Positions 16,819-24,867 of a stretch of DNA of 64,000 nucleotides are shown here, in pieces (position 1 is the stretch's first letter; every line of letters begins with the position of its first letter). The notes under the pieces are model-generated. The model had not been told where the DNA came from and did not search any database. It worked only from the letters and a program-made list of their open reading frames with translations. Location of the stretch: the NCBI RefSeq assembly GCF_003002065.1, contig NZ_PVZG01000005.1:62001-126000 (forward strand), read 5' to 3'. A program made the translations under genes and the position numbers. This DNA is from Pseudosporangium ferrugineum. Its GTDB lineage: Bacteria; Actinomycetota; Actinomycetes; Mycobacteriales; Micromonosporaceae.

Positions 16819-18080
16819 GTCTGGTAGACGTCGGGGATGTCGTCGCGGTTGGCGTCGACGTTCTCCGCCTCGTGGACCCGCCGGTACACCCGGTTGCGGA
16901 AGCGCAGGACGACGGTCGCCAGCAGCGCCGCGATCAGCGAGCCGCCGAGCACCGCGACCTTGACGTGGCCGTCGCGCTCGCTGCCGGCGCCGAACGCCAG
17001 CTCGCCGATCAGCAGCGACACGGTGAAGCCGATGCCGCCGAGCAGACCCAGGCCGAAGACGTCGACCCAGGACAGGCCGGAGTCCACCTTAGCCCGGGAG
17101 AAGCGGGCGGTCAGCCAGGTCGCGGCGGTGATGCCGACCGGCTTGCCGAGGACCAGGCCCAGCATGATGCCGACGGCGACCGGATCCCGCAGGGCATCGC
17201 CCAGCCCGCTCAGGCCGCCGACCGTGACGCCGGCCGACATCAACGCGAAGATCGGCACCGCCACACCCGCCGACAGCGGGCGGAACCGGTGCTCGAAGTG
17301 CTCGGCGAGGCCCGGCCCGTCGCCGCCGCCACGGCGCAGCACCGGCACCGCGAAGCCGAGCAGCACCCCGGCCACGGTGGCGTGCACCCCGGAGGCGTGC
17401 ATCAGCGCCCACGCGGTGAACGCCAGCGGCAGCAGCAGCCACCAGGCGCGCACCCGCCGCTGCACCAGCAGCGTGAACAGGGCGAGCACGAGCAGGGCCC
17501 CCAGCAGCGGCAACACCGACAGGTCGGCGGTGTAGAAGATCGCGATGATGACGATGGCCAGCAGGTCGTCGACCACGGCGAGGGTGAGCAGGAAGGTCCG
17601 CAGCGCGGCGGGCAGGAACCGTCCGATCACCGCGAGCACGGCCAGGGCGAACGCGATGTCGGTCGCGGTCGGGACCGCCCAGCCCTTGAGCGCGCCACCG
17701 GCGTTGACCGCGGCGTAGATCAGGGCCGGCACGACGACGCCGCCCACGGCCGCCAGGACCGGCACGGCCGCCCGCCGCGGGTCCCGCAGATCGCCGGCGA
17801 CGAACTCGCGCTTGAGCTCCAGGCCGGCCACGAAGAAGAAGATCGCCAGCAGGCCGTCCGCGGCCCAGGTGGCCAGGGACAGGTCGAGGTGCAGCGCGGC
17901 CGGGCCCACGGTGAAGCCCAGCAGCGCCCGGTAGCCGTCCGCCCAGGGGGAATTCGCCCAGATCAGCGCGATCAGGGCACCGGCCAGCAGCAGCGCCCCG
18001 CCGATCGTCTCCTTGCGGAGGATGTCGGCGATCCGCCGGGCCTCGGGCCACGAGCCACGGCTGAAGACGTTGTGCGTCAC
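16815..18080 (-). CDS. nhaA: Na+/H+ antiporter NhaA
   Basis: 421 residues, an integral membrane protein of about 11-12 helices that exchanges cytoplasmic Na+ for external protons. Family motifs are clear: [20 protein letters not shown] at the N-terminus, [18 protein letters not shown], the transport-site region [21 protein letters not shown] and [20 protein letters not shown] with the paired aspartates. The C-terminal half has [12 protein letters not shown]. The GTG start at 18080 has GGAG 6-7 nt upstream. It stands alone, facing the STAS gene. pH and salt stress fit with the neighbouring stress-regulator genes, but that link is an inference. Confidence 0.95.
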   Translation of the reverse strand: MTHNVFSRGSWPEARRIADILRKETIGGALLLAGALIALIWANSPWADGYRALLGFTVGPAALHLDLSLATWAADGLLAIFFFVAGLELKREFVAGDLRDPRRAAVPVLAAVGGVVVPALIYAAVNAGGALKGWAVPTATDIAFALAVLAVIGRFLPAALRTFLLTLAVVDDLLAIVIIAIFYTADLSVLPLLGALLVLALFTLLVQRRVRAWWLLLPLAFTAWALMHASGVHATVAGVLLGFAVPVLRRGGGDGPGLAEHFEHRFRPLSAGVAVPIFALMSAGVTVGGLSGLGDALRDPVAVGIMLGLVLGKPVGITAATWLTARFSRAKVDSGLSWVDVFGLGLLGGIGFTVSLLIGELAFGAGSERDGHVKVAVLGGSLIAALLATVVLRFRNRVYRRVHEAENVDANRDDIPDVYQT

Positions 18081-18176
18081 GGGAGCTCCGTTTCCGGGGT
18101 CGGTCGAGTCACTGCCGACCAGACTTCCCGGCGCACCGGCTCCTACCCTATCGGCTGCGCCCGCCCCGCACCCGGA

Positions 18177-19127
18177 TCAGGGCAACCTCGACGTCCACAG
18201 CAGGCTCATCGCCGCCGCCGCGAGCCCGAAGAGCAGGGCTGTCCCGGCGTACCATTGCGTGATCTCCCGGGGTTGCACCCGGTGCCCGATCGAGCTGCCC
18301 ATGTCCTCGTAGACCTGCTTCAGCTCGCTGACCGAGGCGGCCTCGTAGAAGTAGCCCTTGGTGTCCTCCGCCAGCTTCTGCAACGACAGCCGGTCCACCG
18401 GTACGCGCTGGAGCACGCCTCGGATGTCCACGATGCCGGTGTCCGTGCCGAACGCGATGGTCGACACCGGGACGTTCGCCGCCGCGGACGCCGCCGCCGC
18501 GTCCTCGATCGAGCGCCCCGAGGTGCGGTAGCCGTCGGAGAGCAGCACGATCCGGGCCGGCGGCGCCCCGTCGGCGCCGTCCGCGGGCACCGACCGGATC
18601 GCGTCGAGCGAGGTGAAGACGGCCTCACCGGTCGCCGTCGCCTCGGCCAGGGTCAGCCCGTCGATGCCGGCGATCACCGCCGCCCGGTCCTTGGTCGGCG
18701 ACACCAGCACGTTGGCCGCCTTGGCGAACGACACCAGCCCCAGGTTGTACGTCGGCGGCAGCTCCTGCACGAACGCCTTCGCCGCCTCCTGCGCCGCCTC
18801 GATCCGGTTCGGGGCCACGTCGTCGGCCTCCATCGACAGCGACACGTCGATGGCCAGCATCACCGTCGCGCGTTCCAGCGGCTCCTCGCGGTCCACCGAC
18901 GGGCGGGCCATGGCGAGCGCCAGCACGAACAGGCTCAGCAGGGAGGCGGCGGCCGCGGCGTGCCGGCGCCAGCCCAGTCCCTTCGGCGCCAGCGAGCGCA
19001 GCAGGTCCACGTTGGTGAACTTCATCGCGTACTGGCGCTTCCGGAACTGGCGCCAGACGTAGAAGCTCACCACCAGCAGGACGGGGAGCACGGCGAGCAG
19101 CCACCACGGCTGCAGGAAACGGATCAT
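18177..19127 (-). CDS. VWA-domain (BatA-like) membrane protein
   Basis: 316 residues. Two N-terminal membrane helices and one C-terminal helix flank a von Willebrand factor A domain (about 85-290). The MIDAS metal site is intact: DVSLSM near residue 94, a Thr in GLTLAEATATGEA and the Asp in VLLSDGYRTSG. This is the third member of the MoxR-DUF58-VWA triad, which in other bacteria acts with a MoxR AAA+ ATPase in envelope stress or in maturing membrane and exported complexes. The ATG at 19127 overlaps the stop of the DUF58 gene (ATGA), so translation is coupled. Confidence 0.9.
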   Translation of the reverse strand: MIRFLQPWWLLAVLPVLLVVSFYVWRQFRKRQYAMKFTNVDLLRSLAPKGLGWRRHAAAAASLLSLFVLALAMARPSVDREEPLERATVMLAIDVSLSMEADDVAPNRIEAAQEAAKAFVQELPPTYNLGLVSFAKAANVLVSPTKDRAAVIAGIDGLTLAEATATGEAVFTSLDAIRSVPADGADGAPPARIVLLSDGYRTSGRSIEDAAAASAAANVPVSTIAFGTDTGIVDIRGVLQRVPVDRLSLQKLAEDTKGYFYEAASVSELKQVYEDMGSSIGHRVQPREITQWYAGTALLFGLAAAAMSLLWTSRLP

Positions 19128-20134
19128 CGGGTGGTCCCCCGGGTGCGAGCGTGTCGTTGGGCCGCCACGAAGCGGACGATGTCGAGCAGCCAGTCGGTGT
19201 CGGTACGCAGTCTCAGATGGGCGGCCCCGGCGGCGCGCAGGGCCCGGGCGATCTCCCCGCGCTGCTGCCCCGCCGCCTCCGCGTAACGGGCCCGCAGCGC
19301 CGGATCGGCGGTCTGCACCTCGTGCAGCGCCCCGGTCTCGGGATCGGCGAGGGTGAGCACGCCGACGTCCGGCAGCTCCAGCTCGCGCGGGTCGACGACC
19401 TCGATCGCCAGCACGTCGTGGCGGACCCCGAGCTTGCGGACCGGGCGGGCCCAGGACTCCGCCGGCGCCAGGAAGTCGGAGATGACCACGGCGACACCCC
19501 GGCGGCGCGGCGGCCGGTTCAGCAGGTCGATCAGCTCACCCAGGTCGGTGCGGCCCGAGCGGATCTCCGTACGCGCGATCGCCCGCAACAGCCCCTGCGC
19601 TTCCTTGCGGCCTGGGCGCGCGGGCAGCCGTACGACCGGGGCCGCGGCGGGAACGGGCTGCTGACGCCGCCGCCGGCGCCACGGGAAGCCGGTCGGGGGC
19701 TCGGCCGCCGCCCGGCCCGGCCCGGTGCCCACGACCGCGCCGATCCGGTTGCCGCCCCGCACGGTCAGATGCGCCATCGCGGTGGCCGCGGCCAGCACCA
19801 GGTCGCGCTTGAGGTAGCGCGCGGTGCCGAAGTCGAGGCTCGCCGACAGGTCGATCGCCATCCACGTCTCCAGCTCGCGGTCGGCGACCGTACGCCGGAC
19901 GTGCGGCAACGTGGTCCGCGCGGTGACCGGCCAGTCCATCCGGCGCACGTCGTCGCCCGGCCGGTACTCCCGGCTCTCCCCCGCCTCGCTGCCCGGGCCG
20001 GGGAGCAGGCCCGCGTAGTCGCCCTGGAGCAGCCCGTCGAGCTTGCGGGTGACCAGCAGCTGCAGGCGGGAGAGGACGGCCTCGGCCCGGGCCGTGCCCT
20101 CGGCGGCCGGTGACGGGGTCTCGGCTGTCGTCAC
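19124..20134 (-). CDS. DUF58 domain protein of a MoxR operon
   Basis: 336 residues. It contains the DUF58 signature GESREYRPGDDVRRMDW near residue 60, followed by a vWA-like fold with WMAIDLSASLDF and VAVVISDFLAP. A basic low-complexity linker with WRRRRRQQPVP sits mid-protein. The GTG start at 20134, 10 bp after the moxR stop, fits both the family start and operon spacing; an in-frame extension to 20308 would run over the moxR 3' end. No enzymatic function is established for DUF58. It travels with MoxR and VWA genes and is thought to serve as an adaptor or substrate. Confidence 0.88.
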   Translation of the reverse strand: MTTAETPSPAAEGTARAEAVLSRLQLLVTRKLDGLLQGDYAGLLPGPGSEAGESREYRPGDDVRRMDWPVTARTTLPHVRRTVADRELETWMAIDLSASLDFGTARYLKRDLVLAAATAMAHLTVRGGNRIGAVVGTGPGRAAAEPPTGFPWRRRRRQQPVPAAAPVVRLPARPGRKEAQGLLRAIARTEIRSGRTDLGELIDLLNRPPRRRGVAVVISDFLAPAESWARPVRKLGVRHDVLAIEVVDPRELELPDVGVLTLADPETGALHEVQTADPALRARYAEAAGQQRGEIARALRAAGAAHLRLRTDTDWLLDIVRFVAAQRHARTRGTTR

Positions 20135-20144
20135 GCTCGGACCG

Positions 20145-21377
20145 TCACTGCTGGCCCGGCCAGGCCGACGGCTGCTGCTGCGGGTGCGGCTGGCCGCCGT
20201 ACGCGGGACCGCCGCTGCCCGGCGCAGGCGTGCCGAAAGCCGGTACCCCGCTCGACGGCGCCGGCGTGCCGAAGGCGGGAACGCCGCTCGCCGGGGCGGG
20301 CACGCCACCCGCGGGCGGGGCGCCGTGCCCGTTCGGCCCGGCGTCCTGGCGCGAGGCGACCGACGGCATCGGCACGCTGGACATGATCCGGGCGACGATG
20401 TGGTCGGCCGGGATGTCGTCGGCGAGCGCGTCGTAGCTGAGCACGAGCCGGTGCCGCAGGATGTCCGGCGCTATGTCCTGCACGTCCTGGGGCAGGGCGT
20501 AGTCCCGGCCGCGGAGCAGGGCCAGCGCGCGGGTGGCCCGGACGATGCCGAGCGAGGCGCGCGGGCTGGCGCCGTACTGGATCAGCTGGGCGACGTCCGG
20601 CATGCCGTGCTGGGCCGGGGCGCGGGTGGCGAGCACCAGCCGCACCGTGTAGTCCACCAGCGCGTTGTGCACGAAGACCTGGTCGGCGCGGCGCTGCAGG
20701 GCGAGCAGATCCTCGGAGGTGAAGACCGGCTTCGGCTCCGGCGCGCTGACTCCCATGCGGTACACGATCTCGCGCTCCTCGGCGTCGGTCGGGTACCCGA
20801 CGAGGATCTTCATCAGGAAGCGGTCCCGCTGCGCCTCGGGAAGCGGATAGACGCCCTCCTGCTCGATCGGGTTCTGCGTCGCCATCACCAGGAACGGGTC
20901 CGGCACCGAATGGGTCTCGCCACCGATCGACACCTGGTGCTCGGCCATCACCTCGAGCAGCGCCGACTGCACCTTCGCCGGCGCCCGGTTGATCTCGTCG
21001 GCGAGCAGGAAGTTGACGAACACCGGGCCCAGCTCGACGTCGAACTTCTCGCTCGACTGGCGGTAGATCCGGGTGCCGACGATGTCCGCCGGCACCAGGT
21101 CCGGGGTGAACTGCACGCGGGAGAACGAACCGCCGACGACCCGGGCGAGGGTCTCCACGGCGAGCGTCTTCGCCACCCCGGGGACGCCCTCGAGCAGGCA
21201 GTGCCCGCGCGCGAGCAACGCGACGAACATCCGCTCGACCATCCGGTCCTGCCCCACGATCACCCGCTTGACCTCGAACATGGCCCGCTCGAGCTGGGTC
21301 GCGTCCTGCGCGGGTGGCACCGGGCGGGCCGGCTCCGTCGCGCTGGTCGTGCCCTCGGGTGTGGTCGGCTGGGCCAC
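20145..21377 (-). CDS. MoxR-family AAA+ ATPase
   Basis: 410 residues. The AAA+ core includes Walker A GVPGVAKT near residue 67, Walker B LLADEINRAP near 128, sensor-1 ATQNPIEQEG near 166 and the lid sequence GASPRASLGIVRATRALALL. MoxR ATPases act as chaperones that remodel or activate VWA-domain proteins, two candidates for which are encoded directly downstream. The GTG start at 21377 is preceded by GGAGGACC. The last 60 residues are a Pro/Gly/Ala tail with repeats of GVPAFGTPAP, which is unusual for MoxR and likely disordered. The operon order is moxR, DUF58, VWA. Confidence 0.93.
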   Translation of the reverse strand: MAQPTTPEGTTSATEPARPVPPAQDATQLERAMFEVKRVIVGQDRMVERMFVALLARGHCLLEGVPGVAKTLAVETLARVVGGSFSRVQFTPDLVPADIVGTRIYRQSSEKFDVELGPVFVNFLLADEINRAPAKVQSALLEVMAEHQVSIGGETHSVPDPFLVMATQNPIEQEGVYPLPEAQRDRFLMKILVGYPTDAEEREIVYRMGVSAPEPKPVFTSEDLLALQRRADQVFVHNALVDYTVRLVLATRAPAQHGMPDVAQLIQYGASPRASLGIVRATRALALLRGRDYALPQDVQDIAPDILRHRLVLSYDALADDIPADHIVARIMSSVPMPSVASRQDAGPNGHGAPPAGGVPAPASGVPAFGTPAPSSGVPAFGTPAPGSGGPAYGGQPHPQQQPSAWPGQQ

Positions 21378-21590
21378 CGGTCCTCCAACAGCGTGTCGCT
21401 CTTCGCGGTCACGTCGGCGTGCTGCCGACGCTCAAGACTTACACGACGGCGCCGGGAGCGGTCGGGCGGAGCCGCATTACGCGCCGACCGCAAGGGTACG
21501 GAGATGTCGATCTTTCTGCGCCATGCGCACGGACGGACGCGCTGAGCGGATAGACAGAGGACCCGATGAAGCGTGTAACATTCAGCGCGT

Positions 21591-21622
21591 CGCCGGGCGA
21601 CTTCCCCCGTGGTCGCCCGGCG
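21591..21622. other. Orphan 11-bp-stem hairpin between divergent genes
   Basis: CGCCGGGCGAC at 21591-21601 and GTCGCCCGGCG at 21612-21622 pair perfectly around a 10-nt loop. It does not follow any stop codon: moxR leaves to the left and a small gene starts 55 bp to the right. It could end a short unannotated RNA or act in the 5' leader of one of the two genes. The rest of 21378-21676 holds no recognisable gene. Confidence 0.55.
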
Positions 21623-21664
21623 CTCAACTCCCCTCCGGCACGGCCCGCGGATAATGTTCGTGAG

Positions 21665-21676
21665 TAGGCTTCCGGT
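21665..21676 (+). promoter_or_regulatory. Leaderless-type -10 element
   Basis: TAGGCT at 21665-21670, then 6 nt, then the GTG start at 21677. The next gene repeats this: TAGGCT at 21881-21886, 7 nt, GTG at 21894. Neither start has a clear Shine-Dalgarno site, which supports leaderless transcripts. Confidence 0.4.
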
Positions 21677-21883
21677 GTGGTCGAGGAACTTACCCCGCAG
21701 TGTTCCGCCAAGGGTTGCCGTGCGGCCGCCGGATGGGCGTTGCGCTGGAACAATCCCAAGCTGCACGAGCCCGCGTACCGGAAGACCTGGCTCGCCTGCG
21801 ACCAGCACCGCGAAACGCTGGGGGACTTCCTCTCGGTCCGGGGTTTCCTGCGCGAGGTGACCGAATTCAGCGCCACCGCATAG
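21677..21883 (+). CDS. Small conserved protein with possible Cys3-His zinc site
   Basis: 68 residues. This family of small actinobacterial proteins is often mislabelled as an acetone carboxylase subunit; its true role is unknown to me. Visible features are CSAKGC near residue 9, RWNNPKLH in the middle and WLACDQHR near 40, giving C-x4-C and C-x2-H pairs that could bind one zinc ion. The GTG start comes 6 nt after a TAGGCT -10 box. It lies 10 bp before the first PH-domain gene in the same direction, so the two may be functionally linked, though each has its own -10 element. Confidence 0.75.
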   Translation: MVEELTPQCSAKGCRAAAGWALRWNNPKLHEPAYRKTWLACDQHRETLGDFLSVRGFLREVTEFSATA

Positions 21884-21893
21884 GCTTTCCCCC

Positions 21894-22526
21894 GTGACCG
21901 AGTCCAGCGCACCGGCGAGCCCGACGCCCGCGGGCGAGCCGCCCACCCCCTTCGCGGCAGCCGAGGCCTCCGTGGCCGCGGGGGCGCCGGTCATCGCCGG
22001 GTCGCCCGCGGCGGCGGGATTCCCGGCCGGCGGACCGGTCAGCGCGCTGGAACCGTGGCCGGACACCGTCGAATGGCGGCCGGTCTCCCGCAGCCTGATC
22101 ACTGTGGAGCTGATCAACCGGGCCTCGTGGGTGGTCGTCCTGCTCGCCGGCTGCACGGCCGGCTGGGTGCTCACCGAATTCTGGGCCTGGCCCGCCGCGA
22201 TGGCGGCGGTCCTGATCTTCGCGGTGTGGCGCTCGATCGTGACGGTCCGGGCCGTCAAGGCCTGGGGGTACGCCGAGCGCGACAACGACCTCCTCGTCCG
22301 CCACGGCCTGGTGATCCGCCGCCTCTCGATCGTCCCGTACGCCCGCATGCAGTTCGTCGACGTCACCGCCGGGCCGCTCGAACGCGCGTTCCATCTCGCC
22401 ACCGTCCAGCTGCACACGGCGTCGGCGGCCAGCGACGCCAAGATCCCCGGCCTGCCACCGGACGAGGCGGCCCGGCTGCGCGACCGCCTGACCGCGCTGG
22501 GCGAGGACCGGGCCGAGGGCCTGTGA
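21894..22526 (+). CDS. PH-domain membrane protein (YdbS-like)
   Basis: 210 residues. A Pro/Ala-rich N-terminus (1-45) leads into two membrane helices (about 75-115). One bacterial PH (bPH2) domain follows, with WGYAERDNDLLVRHGLVIRRLSIVPYARMQFVDVTAGPLER, typical of YdbS/YdbT-type proteins. These proteins work as pairs of a short and a long member in the cell membrane; in Bacillus the YdbST pair affects resistance to membrane-active antimicrobials. The long partner is encoded immediately downstream with a GTGA overlap, so the two are translationally coupled. The GTG start at 21894 follows a leaderless-type TAGGCT box. Confidence 0.85.
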   Translation: MTESSAPASPTPAGEPPTPFAAAEASVAAGAPVIAGSPAAAGFPAGGPVSALEPWPDTVEWRPVSRSLITVELINRASWVVVLLAGCTAGWVLTEFWAWPAAMAAVLIFAVWRSIVTVRAVKAWGYAERDNDLLVRHGLVIRRLSIVPYARMQFVDVTAGPLERAFHLATVQLHTASAASDAKIPGLPPDEAARLRDRLTALGEDRAEGL

Positions 22527-24391
22527 CCGCCGCCGAGCAGCCCGTCGGCGCCGAGCCGCGCAAGCGCCTGCACCCGCTCAGCCCTCTCCTCAACGGCGCC
22601 AAGTCCATCGCCGTCATCGTCGCCGCGCTGAGCTGGCAGACGCTCTCCCAGGTGGGCCTCGAACGGTTCGCACTGGTGGTGGGCGTGCTGGCCGTCGCCG
22701 TCGTGATCTTCTCGGTGGTCGGCTGGCTCAACACCGGCTACCACGTCGTCGGGCGGGAGCTGCGGATCCAGGACGGCCTGCTGTGGCGGCGCAACCGGGC
22801 CATCCCCCTCGACCGGCTCCAGGCCGTCGAGCTGCGGCGGCCCCTGCTCGCCCAGCTGACCGGCCTCGCCGAGCTGCGCCTGGAGGTGGTCGGCGGCAGC
22901 AAGACGGAGGCGCCCCTGGCGTACCTCACCGTGCGGGAGGCCGCCGCGCTGCGGGAACGGCTGCTCGCGCTCGCCGGGCGTACCCCCGGATCCGACCCTG
23001 CCGCCGCCGGCCCGGCGGCGGCCGCACCCGCCCTCGAACGCCCGCTGTTCCGGGTCAGCAACCGCGACCTGCTGATCAGCCAGCTGCTCACCCCGCAGGC
23101 CTTCCTGCTGCCGATCGGCGTCGCGTTCGTGGTCATGCAGTTCGTCCTCGAGGGCTCCTGGACGTTCGTCGGCATCGCCAGCACGGTCACCGCGATGGCG
23201 GGCGTGGTCCTCCAGCCGGCCCGCCGGGTGCTCCAGGACTGGGACTTCCGGCTGGCCCGCGACCCCGACGGCCGGCTCGCGGTCCGCTACGGCCTGGTCG
23301 AGACCCGCAGCCAGATCGTGCCCCTGCACCGCGTGCAGTCCATCGGTGTCACCTGGCCCCTGCTCTGGCGCGTCCAGCGCTGGCTGCACCTGCGCCTGGA
23401 CATCGCCGGCTACGCGGGCCCCCAGTCGGGCGACGGCAAACGCTCGGACCGGCTGCTGCCCGTCGGCGCGTTCGAGGCCGGCCGGCTGCTGGTCTGGGAG
23501 GTCCTCCCCGGCGTCGACCTGGCCACCCTGGCGACCGTCCCGCCGCCGTCCCGCGCCCGGTGGCTGCACCCGTTCACGTTCCGCACCATGGGCATCGGCA
23601 TGACGCCCGAGGTGTTCGTCGCCCGGTCCGGCCTGCTCACCCGCGAGATGACCCTGGTGCCGTACGCCCGCCTGCAGAGCGTCCGCGTGATCCAGGGCCC
23701 GATCCAGCGACTCCTCGGCCTCGCCAGCGTCTACGCGGACACGGCCGGCGGCCGCTCCGGCGTCGCCGAGGACCGCGACCTGCACGAGGCCTGGTGGCTG
23801 GCCGAGCAGCTCTCGGGCCGGGCCCGGGCGGCGCGCGGCCCGGCACCGCTGCGAACGGCCACCATCGCCGACCCCCACACCCGGCCGGTCCCGGGTGCCG
23901 GGGCTCCGGGCGACGTTTCCGCTCTGCCCGCGGGCGACGCTTCCGCTGAGAGCGCCCCTCCCGCCGGGAGCGACCCCTCCCTCGGGGCCGCGGGCACCGG
24001 CGTCACGTCCACTGGGAGCGCCCCTCCCGCCGGGAGCGGCCCTTCCCTCGGGGCTGCCGGCTCTCCCACCGAGGCCGCCGGTCCTTTCGCCGAGGCCGCC
24101 GACGCTCCCACCGAGGCCGCCAACCCTCCCGCTAGCTCCCCCGCCGAGGCCGCCAGCCCTCCCACCGGAGCCGCCAGCCCTCCCACCGGAGCCGCCAGCC
24201 CTCCCGCCGAGGCCGCCGACGCTCCCGCCAGAGCCGCCAACGCTCCCACCATCTCCCCCGCCGAGGCCGCCAGCCCTCCCACCGGAGCCGCCGACGCTCC
24301 CGCCGGAGCCGCCGGTTCTCGTGATGGCGAGCCGGGCGACGGCGACGGGGATGATGCGTTCTGGCGACGGCCCCGCGAGACCCTAAGCTGA
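22523..24391 (+). CDS. Multi-PH-domain membrane protein (YdbT-like) with heptad-repeat tail
   Basis: 622 residues, the long partner of the preceding PH-domain protein. Several membrane helices separate three PH-like segments, recognisable by ELRIQDGLLWRRNRAIPLDRLQ, VRYGLVETRSQIVPLHRVQS and VARSGLLTREMTLVPYARLQ. From about residue 455 the protein changes to a Pro/Ala/Ser tail built from degenerate 7-residue units such as SPPTGAA, SPPAEAA and DAPAGAA, ending in an acidic stretch and the C-terminus FWRRPRETLS. The tail is probably disordered; a cell-wall-spanning or lipoprotein-like spacer role is only a guess. The GTG at 22523 overlaps the previous stop. Confidence 0.85.
   Translation: MTAAEQPVGAEPRKRLHPLSPLLNGAKSIAVIVAALSWQTLSQVGLERFALVVGVLAVAVVIFSVVGWLNTGYHVVGRELRIQDGLLWRRNRAIPLDRLQAVELRRPLLAQLTGLAELRLEVVGGSKTEAPLAYLTVREAAALRERLLALAGRTPGSDPAAAGPAAAAPALERPLFRVSNRDLLISQLLTPQAFLLPIGVAFVVMQFVLEGSWTFVGIASTVTAMAGVVLQPARRVLQDWDFRLARDPDGRLAVRYGLVETRSQIVPLHRVQSIGVTWPLLWRVQRWLHLRLDIAGYAGPQSGDGKRSDRLLPVGAFEAGRLLVWEVLPGVDLATLATVPPPSRARWLHPFTFRTMGIGMTPEVFVARSGLLTREMTLVPYARLQSVRVIQGPIQRLLGLASVYADTAGGRSGVAEDRDLHEAWWLAEQLSGRARAARGPAPLRTATIADPHTRPVPGAGAPGDVSALPAGDASAESAPPAGSDPSLGAAGTGVTSTGSAPPAGSGPSLGAAGSPTEAAGPFAEAADAPTEAANPPASSPAEAASPPTGAASPPTGAASPPAEAADAPARAANAPTISPAEAASPPTGAADAPAGAAGSRDGEPGDGDGDDAFWRRPRETLS
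24061..24318 (+). repeat. 21-bp coding tandem repeat (heptad repeat)
   Basis: The 3' part of the long PH-domain gene is made of 21-bp units close to CCCTCCCACCGGAGCCGCCA plus one base, encoding SPPTGAA-like heptads. Two copies at 24157-24198 are nearly identical and the others diverge. Repeat-number variation would keep the frame. Confidence 0.8.
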
Positions 24392-24395
24392 TCCC

Positions 24396-24791
24396 ATGGA
24401 GATTCCGGCGTTCGCCGTGGGCCTCAGCGCCCGGGTGGAGTTGACCGTCACGGATGCCGACACCGCCCAGTCCCTCGGCTCCGGCGACGTGCCCGTGCTC
24501 GGCACGCCCCGGGTGCTGGCGCTGGCCGAGGCGGCCACGGTAGCGGCGACGGCCCGGCAGATCCCGGGCGGCGTGACGACGGTCGGCACCCGTGCCGAGG
24601 TCGAGCACCGGGCACCCACGCCGGTCGGCCGCCGCGTCACCGCGCTGGCCACCCTGGCCAAGGTCGACGGGCGCAAGCTGCTGTTCGAGGTCGTCGTCCG
24701 CGACGGCGAGGACCTGGTGGCCGAGGTACGCGTCGAACGCGTCATCCTCGACCGGCAGCGCTTCATCGCCAAGGCCCTCGGCGACGCCTGA
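24396..24791 (+). CDS. FlK-like hot-dog thioesterase
   Basis: 131 residues. The sequence matches the thioesterase family typified by fluoroacetyl-CoA thioesterase FlK: a short N-terminal strand, then VPVLGTPRVLALAEAATVAA (helix with the catalytic Thr/Glu region), TTVGTRAEVEHRAPTPVGRRV and a C-terminal strand FEVVVRDGEDLVAEVRVERV. It should hydrolyse small acyl-CoA esters; the real substrate is unlikely to be fluoroacetyl-CoA outside specialised producers. The ATG at 24396 comes 6 nt after TAAGCT, another leaderless-type arrangement, only 4 bp after the previous stop. Confidence 0.82.
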   Translation: MEIPAFAVGLSARVELTVTDADTAQSLGSGDVPVLGTPRVLALAEAATVAATARQIPGGVTTVGTRAEVEHRAPTPVGRRVTALATLAKVDGRKLLFEVVVRDGEDLVAEVRVERVILDRQRFIAKALGDA

Positions 24792-24867
24792 CCCGGATCG
24801 CGGGGTTGCACCTTCCGTAACGGCATATGGTCCAGTGGACCTGCCCCTCGAGGAAAGGTCCCCGCCC

